Assembly (NCBI GenBank): GCA_023381895.1
Contig: JAMCTA010000003.1
Location: forward strand, 1 to 64,000
Origin: Chloroflexota bacterium
GTDB lineage: Bacteria > Chloroflexota > UBA4733
Reading direction: 5' to 3'
Length of the DNA: 64,000 nt
The notes under the pieces were generated by a model that saw only the letters and a list, made by a program, of their open reading frames with translations, was not told the origin of the DNA and searched no databases. The position numbers and the translations under genes were made by a program. Positions 1-8,994 of the stretch are shown here, one piece after another. The first letter of the stretch is position 1; every line of letters starts with the position of its first letter.

Positions 1-689
1 GATCAGTGCTCAACCACGTCCTCCTCCATCAGACAGTCATCGGGCTTGAAGCGCAGAAGCAGATGAACCAGGCGGAGGCCTATCCGGACATCGTCGTTGG
101 CTGCGTCGGCGGCGGCTCCAACTTTGCGGGTCTCGCCTTCCCGTTTATCGCGGATAAGCTCACCGGCAAGAATCCACAGCTGCGTGCCATTGCAGTCGAG
201 CCGGCGGCCTGCCCGAGCCTCACCAAGGGCGTCTACACCTACGACTATGGGGATACAGCGGGCCTAGCGCCGATGGTTAAGATGCACACGCTTGGCCACA
301 GCTTCGTTCCGCCCTCGATTCACGCAGGCGGCCTGCGCTACCATGGGATGTCCCCCCTGGTCAGTGCGCTCTACGACGCCGGCATCATCGAGGCACGCGC
401 CCTACCTCAGATAGCGTGCTTTGAGGCTGCGGTGATGTTTGCTCGCAGCGAAGGCATCGTCCCCGCGCCGGAGACGTCTCATGCGATTCGGACAGCCATC
501 GATGAAGCACTCGCCTGCCGCGAGCGCAGCGAAGCCAAGACGATTCTCTTCAATCTCTCAGGCCACGGGCACTTCGACATGCAAGCCTACGACGACTACT
601 TCGCAGGTAAGCTCACTGATACGGAGTTCAACGCATCTGCGGTCAAGGAGAGCCTTGCTCACCTTCCTCAGCCGGCTGGTGCTCGCTAG
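1..689 (+). CDS. trpB: TrpB2-type tryptophan synthase beta chain, 3' part
   Basis: The reading frame is open at the left edge, so only the C-terminal 229 or so residues are seen. The product is a PLP-dependent beta subunit that joins indole and serine to give tryptophan. The glycine-rich phosphate-binding loop [16 protein letters not shown] and the segment [20 protein letters not shown], with [16 protein letters not shown] after it, are typical of the longer TrpB2 branch rather than of TrpB1. The end, NLSGHGHFD, is also a family hallmark. No trpA is visible downstream, which fits the stand-alone habit of many TrpB2 enzymes. A membrane glycosyltransferase gene starts 5 bases after the stop codon. 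The family call is firm. The subtype rests on remembered motifs. Confidence 0.9.
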   Translation, partial: SVLNHVLLHQTVIGLEAQKQMNQAEAYPDIVVGCVGGGSNFAGLAFPFIADKLTGKNPQLRAIAVEPAACPSLTKGVYTYDYGDTAGLAPMVKMHTLGHSFVPPSIHAGGLRYHGMSPLVSALYDAGIIEARALPQIACFEAAVMFARSEGIVPAPETSHAIRTAIDEALACRERSEAKTILFNLSGHGHFDMQAYDDYFAGKLTDTEFNASAVKESLAHLPQPAGAR

Positions 690-694
690 GCAGC

Positions 695-2671
695 ATGCAT
701 CAGGGAGCAGCAGAGCCACACCCGGCCCCACCAGCCCCCACGGGGACAACGTCGAGCTCCACTTTCCACCCGTCAGCCTTCGGCCTTCGACGGCCGCCGC
801 TGTCGCTGACTGCGGCCCTGCTCCCTCTCTTACTCCTGTGTGTGACCTGGGGCGTACACTGGCACACCTTTGAGCGCGAAGAAGTCGGGCTCGATGGCGC
901 GCTCTCCGTCGATCTCGCGCTCACCTCCTTCCGCAGCATGGTCGAGTTCAATCTCAGGGATGTGCATCCCCCTTTGTTCTACGCATTTCTCAAGGGCTGG
1001 CTCGCCCTCGGAGGAGTGCACTACCTCACCGCTAAGTACGCTCCCATCGCCGCGAGCGCGCTCTCGCTTGCTCTCCTGTTTCAGATCTGCCGCCGTGTGT
1101 ACTCAACCCGACCGGCACTGCTCGCCATCGTGCTGTTCTCACTGGCCCCGCCCGTCCTCTTCCAGGCACCCACCGTCCGCGACTTTTCACCCGGTCTTAC
1201 CCTCTCGCTTGCTTCTGTGCTGGCAGCCCTCACTGCCCTTCACCGCCAGCCATCTCGACGAAGGTCGCTCATTGCGCTCACCCTCCTCTCAGCCGCCGGC
1301 CTTCTCACCTGGTACTTTCATCTACTCTATTGGGGAGGTACGCTCCTCTACGCTGCTGTGACGCGTCGCAAGCGCGTCTGCGCAGCTCTCGCCGCGGGCA
1401 TGGCTCTTGCTACCCCTTGGTATGCGCTTATCATCCCCCACATCGTGCATAAGCTCACTTCAGGAGTCACCACGTCCGGGGAGCCACCCGCTCTTCCGAC
1501 TCCGCCGGTTGTCCTTGCCGCCTTTACCACAGCGCAGTTCGGCACCGGCCTCCCTCCAGGCCTCGCGGTGCTCGCCGTCTCCTTCTGGCTCCTGACGCTT
1601 GCCACCGGCGTCACCCTAACTCTTCGCGCTCTCCGGCCATCTCGTACCCTCACTTCCCCTGTCGATGAGCTCGGCGCTGCTCTTCTCCTGCTCATAAGCG
1701 CCATCGGCATCCTCGAAGTCACCATCACCACTCTTCGCTGGTCGAACGTGACGGCCTTGAGCCGCTATCTCCTTCCTCTCAGTCCGCTCCTGGCAGCACT
1801 CGTGGCGGCTCCGGCACTCACGAAAAGACGGTTTGTCAGGACCCTCTGCCTCATTCCTCCCATTCTCCTCCTTCCTCTGAGTCTACTCTGGTGGTTCCTA
1901 CTCGCCCGTGGACCAGGTATCGATTGGAGCCACAATGTCGCTCTCGCGACAGTAGCGCAAGACAGTCGCCCCGGCGACTTCCTCCTCTTCGGGGACCGCG
2001 CAGCCGAAGGGCGCTATTACCTTGATCACGGTCCTTTGGCGGCAGCGGCCATACACGCCGCAGGTCAAGCTTACCTAGCGGACCCCGAGACCGCAGTGGA
2101 TCGCAAAGTGTCTCATCTCTGCCACGAGCAGCGCAGAATCTGGTACCTCACACCTCTTGACACACCCAATCACTATGGAACTGAAGCCCTGGTGGCCTGC
2201 GCCTTCCGCGTTCTCAACGACCACACGCCGAACGGGGATCTCTCCCTCTGGCTCACTCAACAGCCCGCCATCTCCCAAACGATCAACGTCTCGTTTGGGA
2301 GCCAGATCACCCTCACGGGTGCGTCATACACGCCCCAGATCACACCAGGTGCACCACTCCTCGTCGAGTTACACTGGGTCGCGATTACGAAGCCTACAAC
2401 CAGTTACAGCGTCTTTGTCCACCTCAAGGACGGCGCCGGAGACACCGTCGCACAGCACGATAGTCTCCCAGAACTGGGCTTTTCCCCAACACTGTCCTGG
2501 ATTCCGGGTGAGACTGTGACAGACCGCGTTGCTCTCACTGTCTCGGCCTCGGCAGTCCCCGGGGTCTACTGGCTCCACGTTGGCCTGTACACCGGGAACA
2601 CTCGACTCTTGCTGCCTTCGGGGGGAAACTACGTTGCTCTTGGCCCGATCACCGTCCGCTCACTCCGGTGA
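695..2671 (+). CDS. GT39/PMT-like membrane glycosyltransferase with C-terminal beta domain
   Basis: 658 residues. The N-terminal 400 or so residues carry about 10-12 hydrophobic segments. The first extracytoplasmic loop has the GT39/ArnT-type pattern: an acidic residue (VGLDGALS) followed by the DVHPPLFYAF motif near residue 90. Such enzymes use lipid-linked sugars as donors outside the membrane. After the last membrane helix comes a soluble tail. Its final 140 residues read like a beta-sandwich (FVHLKDGAGD, W-PGETV-D, PGVYWLHVGLY). The same tail recurs in the large proteins at 47228 and 50255. The start follows trpB2 by 5 bases with only a weak ribosome site. The 3' end overlaps the convergent phosphodiesterase gene by 12 bases. 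Donor and acceptor cannot be told from sequence. Confidence 0.8.
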   Translation: MHQGAAEPHPAPPAPTGTTSSSTFHPSAFGLRRPPLSLTAALLPLLLLCVTWGVHWHTFEREEVGLDGALSVDLALTSFRSMVEFNLRDVHPPLFYAFLKGWLALGGVHYLTAKYAPIAASALSLALLFQICRRVYSTRPALLAIVLFSLAPPVLFQAPTVRDFSPGLTLSLASVLAALTALHRQPSRRRSLIALTLLSAAGLLTWYFHLLYWGGTLLYAAVTRRKRVCAALAAGMALATPWYALIIPHIVHKLTSGVTTSGEPPALPTPPVVLAAFTTAQFGTGLPPGLAVLAVSFWLLTLATGVTLTLRALRPSRTLTSPVDELGAALLLLISAIGILEVTITTLRWSNVTALSRYLLPLSPLLAALVAAPALTKRRFVRTLCLIPPILLLPLSLLWWFLLARGPGIDWSHNVALATVAQDSRPGDFLLFGDRAAEGRYYLDHGPLAAAAIHAAGQAYLADPETAVDRKVSHLCHEQRRIWYLTPLDTPNHYGTEALVACAFRVLNDHTPNGDLSLWLTQQPAISQTINVSFGSQITLTGASYTPQITPGAPLLVELHWVAITKPTTSYSVFVHLKDGAGDTVAQHDSLPELGFSPTLSWIPGETVTDRVALTVSASAVPGVYWLHVGLYTGNTRLLLPSGGNYVALGPITVRSLR

Positions 2672-3427
2672 ATCGAATGAGCTGTCTCCATCGAGAACGG
2701 CCCGGAGCATATGCGGGACGTCGCTGGTGATCGCGTAGAGAGGCAGCCGCGCCAGCCTGCTCATCTCCTGCTGATCGTTCACTGTCCACGTTGCCACAGG
2801 CAAGCCTGCATCCTGACACGCGTGCAGGACTTCTAGAGTGACAAGAGTACACTGAACTGACAGGAAGTCAGCGCCACATTCGCGTGCTGCCGTGACGAAG
2901 TCTTGCGGGAGACGACCTCTCCAGTCAGTCCCGGACAAGAGCAGACCGCACAGCCACGGCACAGCAAGCTGCTTCAGCGTCCTCAAATACTCCGGATCAA
3001 AGGTAATGAGTTGCGCCTCACGCGCTTCCAAGCTGGTCTTCAGCTCAGCAGCAACGCGCTCTTCCAAGCCCGGATAGCGTCCTCGTGGGCCCACCTTCAA
3101 CTCGACCTGAGCTATCGCCCTATGGGAGACGCAGTCCACGAACTCTCGCAGCGTTGGCACGTGCTCGTACAGCTCCGCCCCGCGCCAATGATGCGCCGCA
3201 TTGAGGCTCCGCACCTCCGCAAAGGTGAGATCGCTCACTACTCCGGTTCCATTCGTAGTTCGAGACACGTCGACGTCATGCAGCAGAACTAGATCTCCAT
3301 CAGCAGTCATATGGACATCGCACTCGATGACGTTCGCACCTGCTCGAATACCTTGCTGAAATGCCAGTAGCGTGTTCTCAGGGGCAAGTCCCGCCGCCCC
3401 CCGATGACCAACACAGAGTGGCTTCAC
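2660..3427 (-). CDS. Glycerophosphodiester phosphodiesterase
   Basis: 255 residues, the usual length for GlpQ/UgpQ-type GDPD enzymes, which cleave glycerophosphodiesters to glycerol 3-phosphate and an alcohol. The N-terminal signature HRGAAGLAPENT supplies the first catalytic His and Arg plus a metal-binding Glu. ECDVHMTADGDLVLLHD supplies the metal acidic pair and the second catalytic His. The late TWTVND motif is also present. No signal peptide is seen, so it is probably cytoplasmic (UgpQ-like). It starts with GTG, preceded by a GGAAGGAG ribosome site. It is convergent with the glycosyltransferase gene and overlaps it by 12 bases. Confidence 0.93.
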   Translation of the reverse strand: MKPLCVGHRGAAGLAPENTLLAFQQGIRAGANVIECDVHMTADGDLVLLHDVDVSRTTNGTGVVSDLTFAEVRSLNAAHHWRGAELYEHVPTLREFVDCVSHRAIAQVELKVGPRGRYPGLEERVAAELKTSLEAREAQLITFDPEYLRTLKQLAVPWLCGLLLSGTDWRGRLPQDFVTAARECGADFLSVQCTLVTLEVLHACQDAGLPVATWTVNDQQEMSRLARLPLYAITSDVPHMLRAVLDGDSSFDSPE

Positions 3428-3529
3428 CCCGAAGCTCCTTCCTCAGACTGTCGTTCCGCTCCTACCACTGCCCGACAGTGGCATCCATCGTGCTACACTA
3501 CCCGCGCGTTGGACGATTGCGAGGGCTGG

Positions 3530-3739
3530 ATGAGAATCAAGGATCTTGGACAGCGCCACCCATTTGTACTCGCTTGGATTGTCTTGGCGATCGGAATGGT
3601 TGGCATTCTCTTGTGGACCAGCAGCGATGCTCACCTACTTCCCCGCCAGCTCGCATTCCTGGTTTTGACCACGATTCTCCTTGCTGGTGCCTGCGTATGG
3701 ATTATTAGCTGGGAAGAGCCTGTACCCGGCGACCAATAG
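3530..3739 (+). CDS. Small two-helix membrane protein, unknown function
   Basis: 69 residues from an ATG preceded by GAGGGC. The longer open frame upstream runs antisense to the phosphodiesterase gene, and its composition does not look like protein. The protein has a short basic start (MRIKDLGQRH) and two hydrophobic stretches (about residues 10-27 and 35-53), then the short acidic tail EEPVPGDQ. I do not recognise a family. It lies alone between a divergent phosphodiesterase gene and a convergent binding-protein gene. It could be a real short membrane protein, but codon evidence is limited at this length. Confidence 0.5.
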   Translation: MRIKDLGQRHPFVLAWIVLAIGMVGILLWTSSDAHLLPRQLAFLVLTTILLAGACVWIISWEEPVPGDQ

Positions 3740-3840
3740 CCCCGCCGTACTCACCCCGTCTAGCGCGAGCTTACGTAAGACCATCCCCGCGCTCGCCTCC
3801 CGTCATCATTCGCTGACGTACGGTTAGCCGATCTCTCCGG

Positions 3841-5478
3841 TCACTGACTCGCTCGCCAGGACGCCATACTCGCAAGCAACTCCACCGATCCTCGTACATA
3901 GATCGCCGGCACGAATGCCCCGCTACTCACCACACGAATAGCCGGTAGATAAATGGGGAGAGCAGGCAACAACTCCTCGAACCGCTGCTGAAACTGCTCA
4001 AAACCCTGACGCTCTACGCTCGGATTGAGAGATTGCGTTGCGCCAATCGCCGCATCTAGGGTGGGGTCGCTGATGCCGCTGATGTTGAGTGCGCCGCCCG
4101 ATCCCCACAGCGCAGCAAGATCGGTGCTCGCACCGTCACCTGCAACACCCAAGAGCGCTGCCTGAAAGTGGCCGGGAATCACAAAGTCTCGCATGAGCCC
4201 GTCGAGCCCAACTTGCTCGACTTGAGCATCGATGCCCGCATGTACCCAGGCGGTAGCAATTGCGTTAGCGACCTCCAGCCTGCGCGTATCAGGGGTTGTC
4301 AGGAGAACGACCGTCAGGGGACGCCCATCTCTGACCCACACTCCCTTAGACGATCGGCTCCATCCATCGCCTCCCAACAGGCTCACCACCCGACCGGGCG
4401 CAGCGTCAGGTACCTCTCGCGCTGGATCAAAGGCCCAGAACCACGGCGCCAAGGGAGACAGTAGCGGTACCCCTCGCTGCCCGAGGACTTGTTGCACAAA
4501 CTGACGACGGCTCAAGGCCGCGCTCAGCGCTTGTCTCACGACCGGATCACTCACTACAGACCCGCGCACATTGAAGAAGACCGATACAGGGCGATCTTCC
4601 GGCAACATCTGAACAGTCGCATTCGTCATCGGCGCCACTGCACCACCAGTACTGTCGATCTGAACAACCGCCTGAGGATTGGAGGCACAGGCCTTTTCCT
4701 CGAAGCACACGGCTACTTCACGCGGACTCCAACTCCCCCCGGCAGTATTACGTAGCTTGACTTGGAGAACTGACGCACGAACTACTCGGAATGGCGGGCC
4801 GCTCACAGGAACGACGCCAAAGGACGTCAGACGCAGCGCGGCGTCAGACTTCCCTCGTGCTATGTGGGCTGGCACGATGGGAAACGTCAACGCCGCCAGC
4901 ACAGCCGTGGTGAGAGGCTTCTGACCAGACACAAGGACGCTGCAGGCGTCCGGCGCTGTGACGCTCAGTCCTGTCAGTGCAGCCTTGATGCCGCTGCTTT
5001 CATCACGATACTCACCGAGCTGAGCAGCACTGATACTGAACCGGACGTCATCGCTCGTGATCGCAACGCCATCGCTCCAGTGCAGCCCGCACTCTAGGTG
5101 GAATAGCAGGGAGGTAGGGGTCGGTGCACTCCAGGAAGAAGCCAGTGCTGGCCGGAACCGACCATCCGTCCCCACCTGAAGGAGGCGTGGAAACAGCAGG
5201 GAATCCAGCGCACGCCCCGCCGCCGCGGCCGTTGTCAATGGGTCGAGCGTGTCGATGGATCCTGGAACAATAACCTCAAGGGTATGGAGAACAGGATCAG
5301 GAGTAGTGGTCGGTGACGGCAAGATCAGCTGCGGGGCGACAACCTTTGGTGCGGTCGCAGTGCGCATCACCTGCCCTTGCCCCGAGCATGCTGTGAGAAG
5401 CATTAAGCCTACAGTTAGTGCCCGGGGGAAAGTCGACGCTACTAAGCGAAGCGAACGGTAAGCAGCGACAACACGCAA
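3841..5478 (-). CDS. ABC transporter solute-binding lipoprotein, family 5 (peptide/nickel type)
   Basis: 545 residues. The N-terminal signal peptide ends in a lipobox (LMLLTAC), so the protein should be a lipoprotein held at the outer face of the membrane. The mature part follows the SBP family 5 order: VIVPGSIDTLDPLTTAA near residue 70, a TSLLFHLECGLHWSDGVAITSDDVRFS block, and further on VRQALSAALSRRQFV. These proteins capture oligopeptides or related solutes. No permease or ATPase genes are adjacent, so its partner transporter must be encoded elsewhere. It is the last gene of a minus-strand group thpR - ftsB-like - secG - this gene, and its start overlaps secG by 37 bases. Confidence 0.85.
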   Translation of the reverse strand: MRVVAAYRSLRLVASTFPRALTVGLMLLTACSGQGQVMRTATAPKVVAPQLILPSPTTTPDPVLHTLEVIVPGSIDTLDPLTTAAAAGRALDSLLFPRLLQVGTDGRFRPALASSWSAPTPTSLLFHLECGLHWSDGVAITSDDVRFSISAAQLGEYRDESSGIKAALTGLSVTAPDACSVLVSGQKPLTTAVLAALTFPIVPAHIARGKSDAALRLTSFGVVPVSGPPFRVVRASVLQVKLRNTAGGSWSPREVAVCFEEKACASNPQAVVQIDSTGGAVAPMTNATVQMLPEDRPVSVFFNVRGSVVSDPVVRQALSAALSRRQFVQQVLGQRGVPLLSPLAPWFWAFDPAREVPDAAPGRVVSLLGGDGWSRSSKGVWVRDGRPLTVVLLTTPDTRRLEVANAIATAWVHAGIDAQVEQVGLDGLMRDFVIPGHFQAALLGVAGDGASTDLAALWGSGGALNISGISDPTLDAAIGATQSLNPSVERQGFEQFQQRFEELLPALPIYLPAIRVVSSGAFVPAIYVRGSVELLASMASWRASQ

Positions 5479-5660
5479 AAGATCACCGTGACCGCGATGG
5501 TGATCTGAAAGATCACTCGTTCTGCCCCTCGCCGTGTTCGGGCAATAGTGTTAGCCTGCCCGAATACCGAACCCAATCCCGCGCTTCGCGACTGCAGAAG
5601 AATCAACGTGATGAGCAGAATGGTCACGAGAATCTCGATGACATTGAGATAGGGTCCCAA
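5442..5660 (-). CDS. secG: Preprotein translocase subunit SecG
   Basis: 72 residues, the normal SecG size. The protein has two membrane helices (about residues 7-23 and 51-68). They are joined by the loop LLQSRSAGLGSVFG, the conserved SecG loop that helps SecA-driven export through SecYEG. It sits between the FtsB/DivIC-like gene (92 bases upstream) and a binding lipoprotein gene that overlaps its 3' end by 37 bases, which suggests co-transcription. Confidence 0.9.
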   Translation of the reverse strand: MGPYLNVIEILVTILLITLILLQSRSAGLGSVFGQANTIARTRRGAERVIFQITIAVTVIFCVLSLLTVRFA

Positions 5661-5752
5661 AAACTCATCCTCTCCGTCAGCCTACACACTCTCACGTCAG
5701 TCTACCAGAAGCGATTCCTTGGGCCTTGCCTCCATAGGTGCGCCAGCCACAA

Positions 5753-6199
5753 TCATGGAGAAGTCAAGAGTTGTAGCCAGCGCTTCCAAAGGGGCTGCCT
5801 GTTCGAACTCGACGAGGCAGGAGGAGTAGACAGCGGAGTGGGCGTAGGCACGGGAGTAGCTGCGACTACCACCGTCGCAGTGGTCGACTGGATGATCCGC
5901 ACCCGCAAGACGTGGTCTCCTGGCTTCACAAGATTCAGCTGCTCCCGAGCCATGCGCTCGACATATCCGGGCGATTCCTCATAGGAGCTTTGGGCTTCGA
6001 GAGAGCTGCTCACAGCTTCCAGGCTGTGCACAACCACCGCTCGTTGATGAGCCTTCTCCATAAGAATGTCATTGGAAAGGTGCACTCGCCACGCCTGGAT
6101 GCCCGCAAACACACCAATGAGACCAGTGAGGATGCCAAGGATAGCACCCTGCGCGGTACCAAATGGCCAGCGTCTGCTAAGATTGACTTTGCCGGCCAA
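5753..6199 (-). CDS. FtsB/DivIC-like septum formation initiator
   Basis: 148 residues: a short cytoplasmic start, one membrane helix (about residues 17-36), then a coiled-coil-like stretch. YVERMAREQLNLVKPGDHVLRV follows near residue 80, the conserved region just after the coiled coil in FtsB/DivIC proteins. These proteins act in the divisome with FtsL and FtsQ/DivIB. The Pro/Thr/Ser-rich tail (residues 112-135) is longer than in the standard family and is probably an extracytoplasmic linker. The start overlaps the upstream thpR gene by 23 bases. Confidence 0.8.
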   Translation of the reverse strand: MAGKVNLSRRWPFGTAQGAILGILTGLIGVFAGIQAWRVHLSNDILMEKAHQRAVVVHSLEAVSSSLEAQSSYEESPGYVERMAREQLNLVKPGDHVLRVRIIQSTTATVVVAATPVPTPTPLSTPPASSSSNRQPLWKRWLQLLTSP

Positions 6200-6809
6200 C
6201 TAACGAGGCCCGCCCCACCACCACATAGCGTGCTCCATCGGGAAACAGGTCACTCCGAAATGCACTCACCGACTGTACAAAGAACGACTCGACGACTGGC
6301 CATTCACGCCCTTGCAGCGCCATCGCAAGTGCCGATGCCTGTCCACGAAGCAATGGTAACCGCAAACGTCCCAGACTGACGTGCGGTCGGAACGGCCGTT
6401 CGTCAATCGGAACCTGCGCTTGAGCACAAGCGGCAGCAACAGCCGCCTGTAACGATACCAACAATCCTTTCACATCACGAACTTCGACCGCTACGATACG
6501 CGGGTTGGCAGGACCGGGAAACGGTCGGGGACCAGTGAACGCGACTGGAAACGATCGAAGGCCACTTACCGCCCCGGCCAGAAGCGGCCACATCTCTTTC
6601 AGCATGTGACCGGGTACCTCTCCCAGGAACGCCAGCGTGATGTGCAAGTTGTCAGGCAATGACCATCGAACAGGGCACGCCTGCAGCTCGCGGTCATCGA
6701 GTAGAGCATCGAGCAGCTCCCCCCCGTGAGGGATCTGTATGCCGACAAAAGTCCGTAGAACAGCGTCATCAGCGACCGTAAGTTCCAAGTGCTCATCAAC
6801 ACCCACCAC
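6177..6809 (-). CDS. thpR: RNA 2',3'-cyclic phosphodiesterase (2'-5' RNA ligase family)
   Basis: 210 residues. The two catalytic HxT/S motifs of the 2H phosphoesterase fold are present: NLHITLAFLG near residue 52 and RPHVSLGRLR near residue 147. The family hydrolyses 2',3'-cyclic phosphate ends of RNA. The start is uncertain: the usual family N-terminus (R-x-F-V-x-I) begins about 18 residues inside this frame, so the first residues may be an extension. It heads the minus-strand group that continues with the FtsB-like gene. Confidence 0.88.
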   Translation of the reverse strand: MVGVDEHLELTVADDAVLRTFVGIQIPHGGELLDALLDDRELQACPVRWSLPDNLHITLAFLGEVPGHMLKEMWPLLAGAVSGLRSFPVAFTGPRPFPGPANPRIVAVEVRDVKGLLVSLQAAVAAACAQAQVPIDERPFRPHVSLGRLRLPLLRGQASALAMALQGREWPVVESFFVQSVSAFRSDLFPDGARYVVVGRASLVGRQSQS

Positions 6810-6994
6810 GCCCGGCCAACCTTTCGCCCCACTGAGTCGTCACCGGCCGGAAGCTTCACTTTCCGGCAATTGGCGCTCCGCCTCGTTTACACCGCTGGAA
6901 GCAAGGAACCTGAACGCTCTCTGCCCCGTCGGAGAGTCTTAAGTGTAGATGAAATGAGCTCGTAGGCAACGATGACGGCCCTGTATGTCCCAGT

Positions 6995-7018
6995 GGCACT
7001 GACGCTAGCGTCGGTGCC
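6995..7018 (+). terminator. Terminator-like hairpin ahead of the binding-protein gene
   Basis: An 11-bp stem (GGCACTGACGC / GCGTCGGTGCC, one G-T pair) with a TA loop is followed at once by GTTTTGAG. The form suits a rho-independent terminator reading on the plus strand. However, the neighbouring thpR gene is divergent, so no plus-strand gene ends here. It could terminate a small RNA, act as a leader attenuator for the gene at 7042, or be an operator. Confidence 0.45.
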
Positions 7019-7041
7019 GTTTTGAGTCGTACAGTGTGTGA

Positions 7042-8088
7042 GTGCTCAAGCCAATCACAGGTATGCGCATCCCTCTTGCAGTTCGCGTGACGCTGCCGCT
7101 CGTCACCCTTATGGTGCTGGCCGGTTCACCGTTCATCTGGCACCGGCTCTACGCCAATGAGGGAGCGCATCTTGAAAAGATCATCTTCTACACAGCATTC
7201 TCAGGTCAGCTCCATAGTCGAGGGCACGACACCTACCGCGCGGTGCAGCTGGCCGTCGCCCTGGCCGACCGCGCAGCACCCCACGGAACCGTCGTAGCCG
7301 TATCTGCCGTCGACGATCAAGGTCAACCACAAATTGGCCGCGTCGTAGCAGCGATAGCAGCGAACGACCCAAAGGTGCATGCTGTGCTCTGCTGCTCAAC
7401 AGGCGCCGTGGCCAGCGCCGTCCATACGCGGCTACGCTCAGACCAACAATTTATCTCAACGCAGGTACCGTCAGCATCCGCGGAAACAACCGCCAGTCTT
7501 CTCTCCCACGCCGTGAGCCCCTCAAGCATCGTGATTGCGAGCGACACCTCACATCAGCAGCCTGTACGGGCGTCTTCACTCGCGCGAAGCTTTCGCATCA
7601 ACAACTGGCACGTGATAGGTCTCTCATTCGACTTCGCTCGGGGCGACTCAGCAGCCAGTGTAGCCCAGTCGATAGCCCGAATCAAACCGGGCTTGATCTA
7701 CATCAATAGCGATTACCCCGATGCAGCGACGCTTTCCCTGGCACTACGAAGCGCTGGTGCAACGGCACCTATCGTGGGCGACAGTCGCCTCGATGGTGCC
7801 ACGCCCGCTGCCCTGCTCGCTGCAGTCTCCGACTGGTATTACGTAGCTCCTGATCGCACGCAGTTGGCAAGGATGGTGTCAAGCTCATTTACCCTAGCCT
7901 TCAAGACTGCGAGCGGCCACGCGCCGAGCGAGTGGGATATCTTTAGCTATCTTGATGCGCTGGACGCGACCAAGGTCGGAAGCCAGGTTCCTTCCCTTGC
8001 GCACCTTTCCTTTGCGATCTATAAGGGCGCAACGGTCTATAATGCTGCTCGGCAAGCCATCACGAGCCTAGCAGCAGTGCAACCGTGA
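7042..8088 (+). CDS. Periplasmic binding-protein-like (type I, LivJ-like) protein
   Basis: 348 residues. One N-terminal hydrophobic segment (about residues 14-30) should export or anchor it. The rest follows the Leu/Ile/Val-binding protein pattern: KIIFYTAFSGQLHSRGHDTYRAVQLAV, then DDQGQPQIGRVVAAIAANDPKVHAVLCCSTGAVA. The late YNAARQAI helix is also typical. A GTG start is used here; an ATG seven codons later (7063) is possible. No permease gene follows, so it may be a sensor or orphan receptor. The next gene begins 44 bases downstream. Confidence 0.72.
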   Translation: MLKPITGMRIPLAVRVTLPLVTLMVLAGSPFIWHRLYANEGAHLEKIIFYTAFSGQLHSRGHDTYRAVQLAVALADRAAPHGTVVAVSAVDDQGQPQIGRVVAAIAANDPKVHAVLCCSTGAVASAVHTRLRSDQQFISTQVPSASAETTASLLSHAVSPSSIVIASDTSHQQPVRASSLARSFRINNWHVIGLSFDFARGDSAASVAQSIARIKPGLIYINSDYPDAATLSLALRSAGATAPIVGDSRLDGATPAALLAAVSDWYYVAPDRTQLARMVSSSFTLAFKTASGHAPSEWDIFSYLDALDATKVGSQVPSLAHLSFAIYKGATVYNAARQAITSLAAVQP

Positions 8089-8132
8089 ACGGCCAGGCTG
8101 CCATCCGCCCGTTACTTCCTCAGGAGTGCCGC

Positions 8133-8984
8133 ATGGTAAGCCTACGCTCTGACAGCTTATTCAACCACGTCGCGTTCAAGGAGTACGTCACCGACCATCC
8201 TGCGAGCACATTCGTCAATGAGCGCTATGAATACTTGGTCGTAGACCGCTGGAAGTCTCGGGACGAAATTGTTGAGATCGTCGAAATGGGCGGGCCATCG
8301 GGGCATCCCCTATCCCCTCATGGGCGCGGTGAGCAGCCTTGGAGTGTGCGACGCAAAGCCCTCCTCACAGGTGCTCTCGATCTCATCCGAGCCCAAGGCC
8401 TCCACATGGTGCTCGTTGGAGAGATCGAAGCCCGTCGCTCACTCTCAGCTTATCTCGATGCCGGCTTCACCGAAGTCGAGCACATAGTCGCCTATCGCTC
8501 AGTCCAGCCACTCATCTTGCCTCCCGATACTCGCCTCACCGTGCACCCGCTGACCGTGTCCGACCTCGACGACCTCGTGCGACTCGAGCAGGAGACATTC
8601 CCGTGGCTGTGGTGGTTTGGCGTTGACGAGTGGCTGCTCATCCAGATGCTCTCCGACGTTGAGACTTTCCTCGCCTACGCCGACGGAACACTGGTCGGTT
8701 ACGAATCTCATACGCTTCGTAGGTACACCGGTCACCTCGACCGCCTCGCAATTCACCCGCAATTCCAGGGGCAGGGCTGGGGTAGAGAGTTGCTGCGCTT
8801 CGCTCTTCAGCGAATGACGGCGCGAGGCGTCCGTTCCATCGGTCTCTCCACTCAAGCTATGAACGAGCGTGCGCAGCGACTCTACGAGCTCCACGGCTTT
8901 CGCCGTGAACCCCTTGACCTACGCATGTACGGTCGCATACTCTCTCCACAAGGTAGCAAGCTTCTCGCAATCAATCACGTCTAG
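8133..8984 (+). CDS. GNAT-family N-acetyltransferase, probably two tandem folds
   Basis: 283 residues from an ATG with a strong CAGGAG site 7 bases before it. An in-frame GTG at 8085 overlaps the previous stop but has no ribosome site. The C-terminal half is a clear GNAT acetyltransferase: HLDRLAIHPQFQGQGWGRELL is the acetyl-CoA pyrophosphate loop, and MNERAQRLYELHGFR is the usual last helix and strand. The N-terminal half ends in RRSLSAYLDAGFTEVEHIVAYRS, which resembles the tail of another, degenerate GNAT fold. The substrate is unknown. Confidence 0.82.
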   Translation: MVSLRSDSLFNHVAFKEYVTDHPASTFVNERYEYLVVDRWKSRDEIVEIVEMGGPSGHPLSPHGRGEQPWSVRRKALLTGALDLIRAQGLHMVLVGEIEARRSLSAYLDAGFTEVEHIVAYRSVQPLILPPDTRLTVHPLTVSDLDDLVRLEQETFPWLWWFGVDEWLLIQMLSDVETFLAYADGTLVGYESHTLRRYTGHLDRLAIHPQFQGQGWGRELLRFALQRMTARGVRSIGLSTQAMNERAQRLYELHGFRREPLDLRMYGRILSPQGSKLLAINHV

Positions 8985-8994
8985 AAAACGTGAA

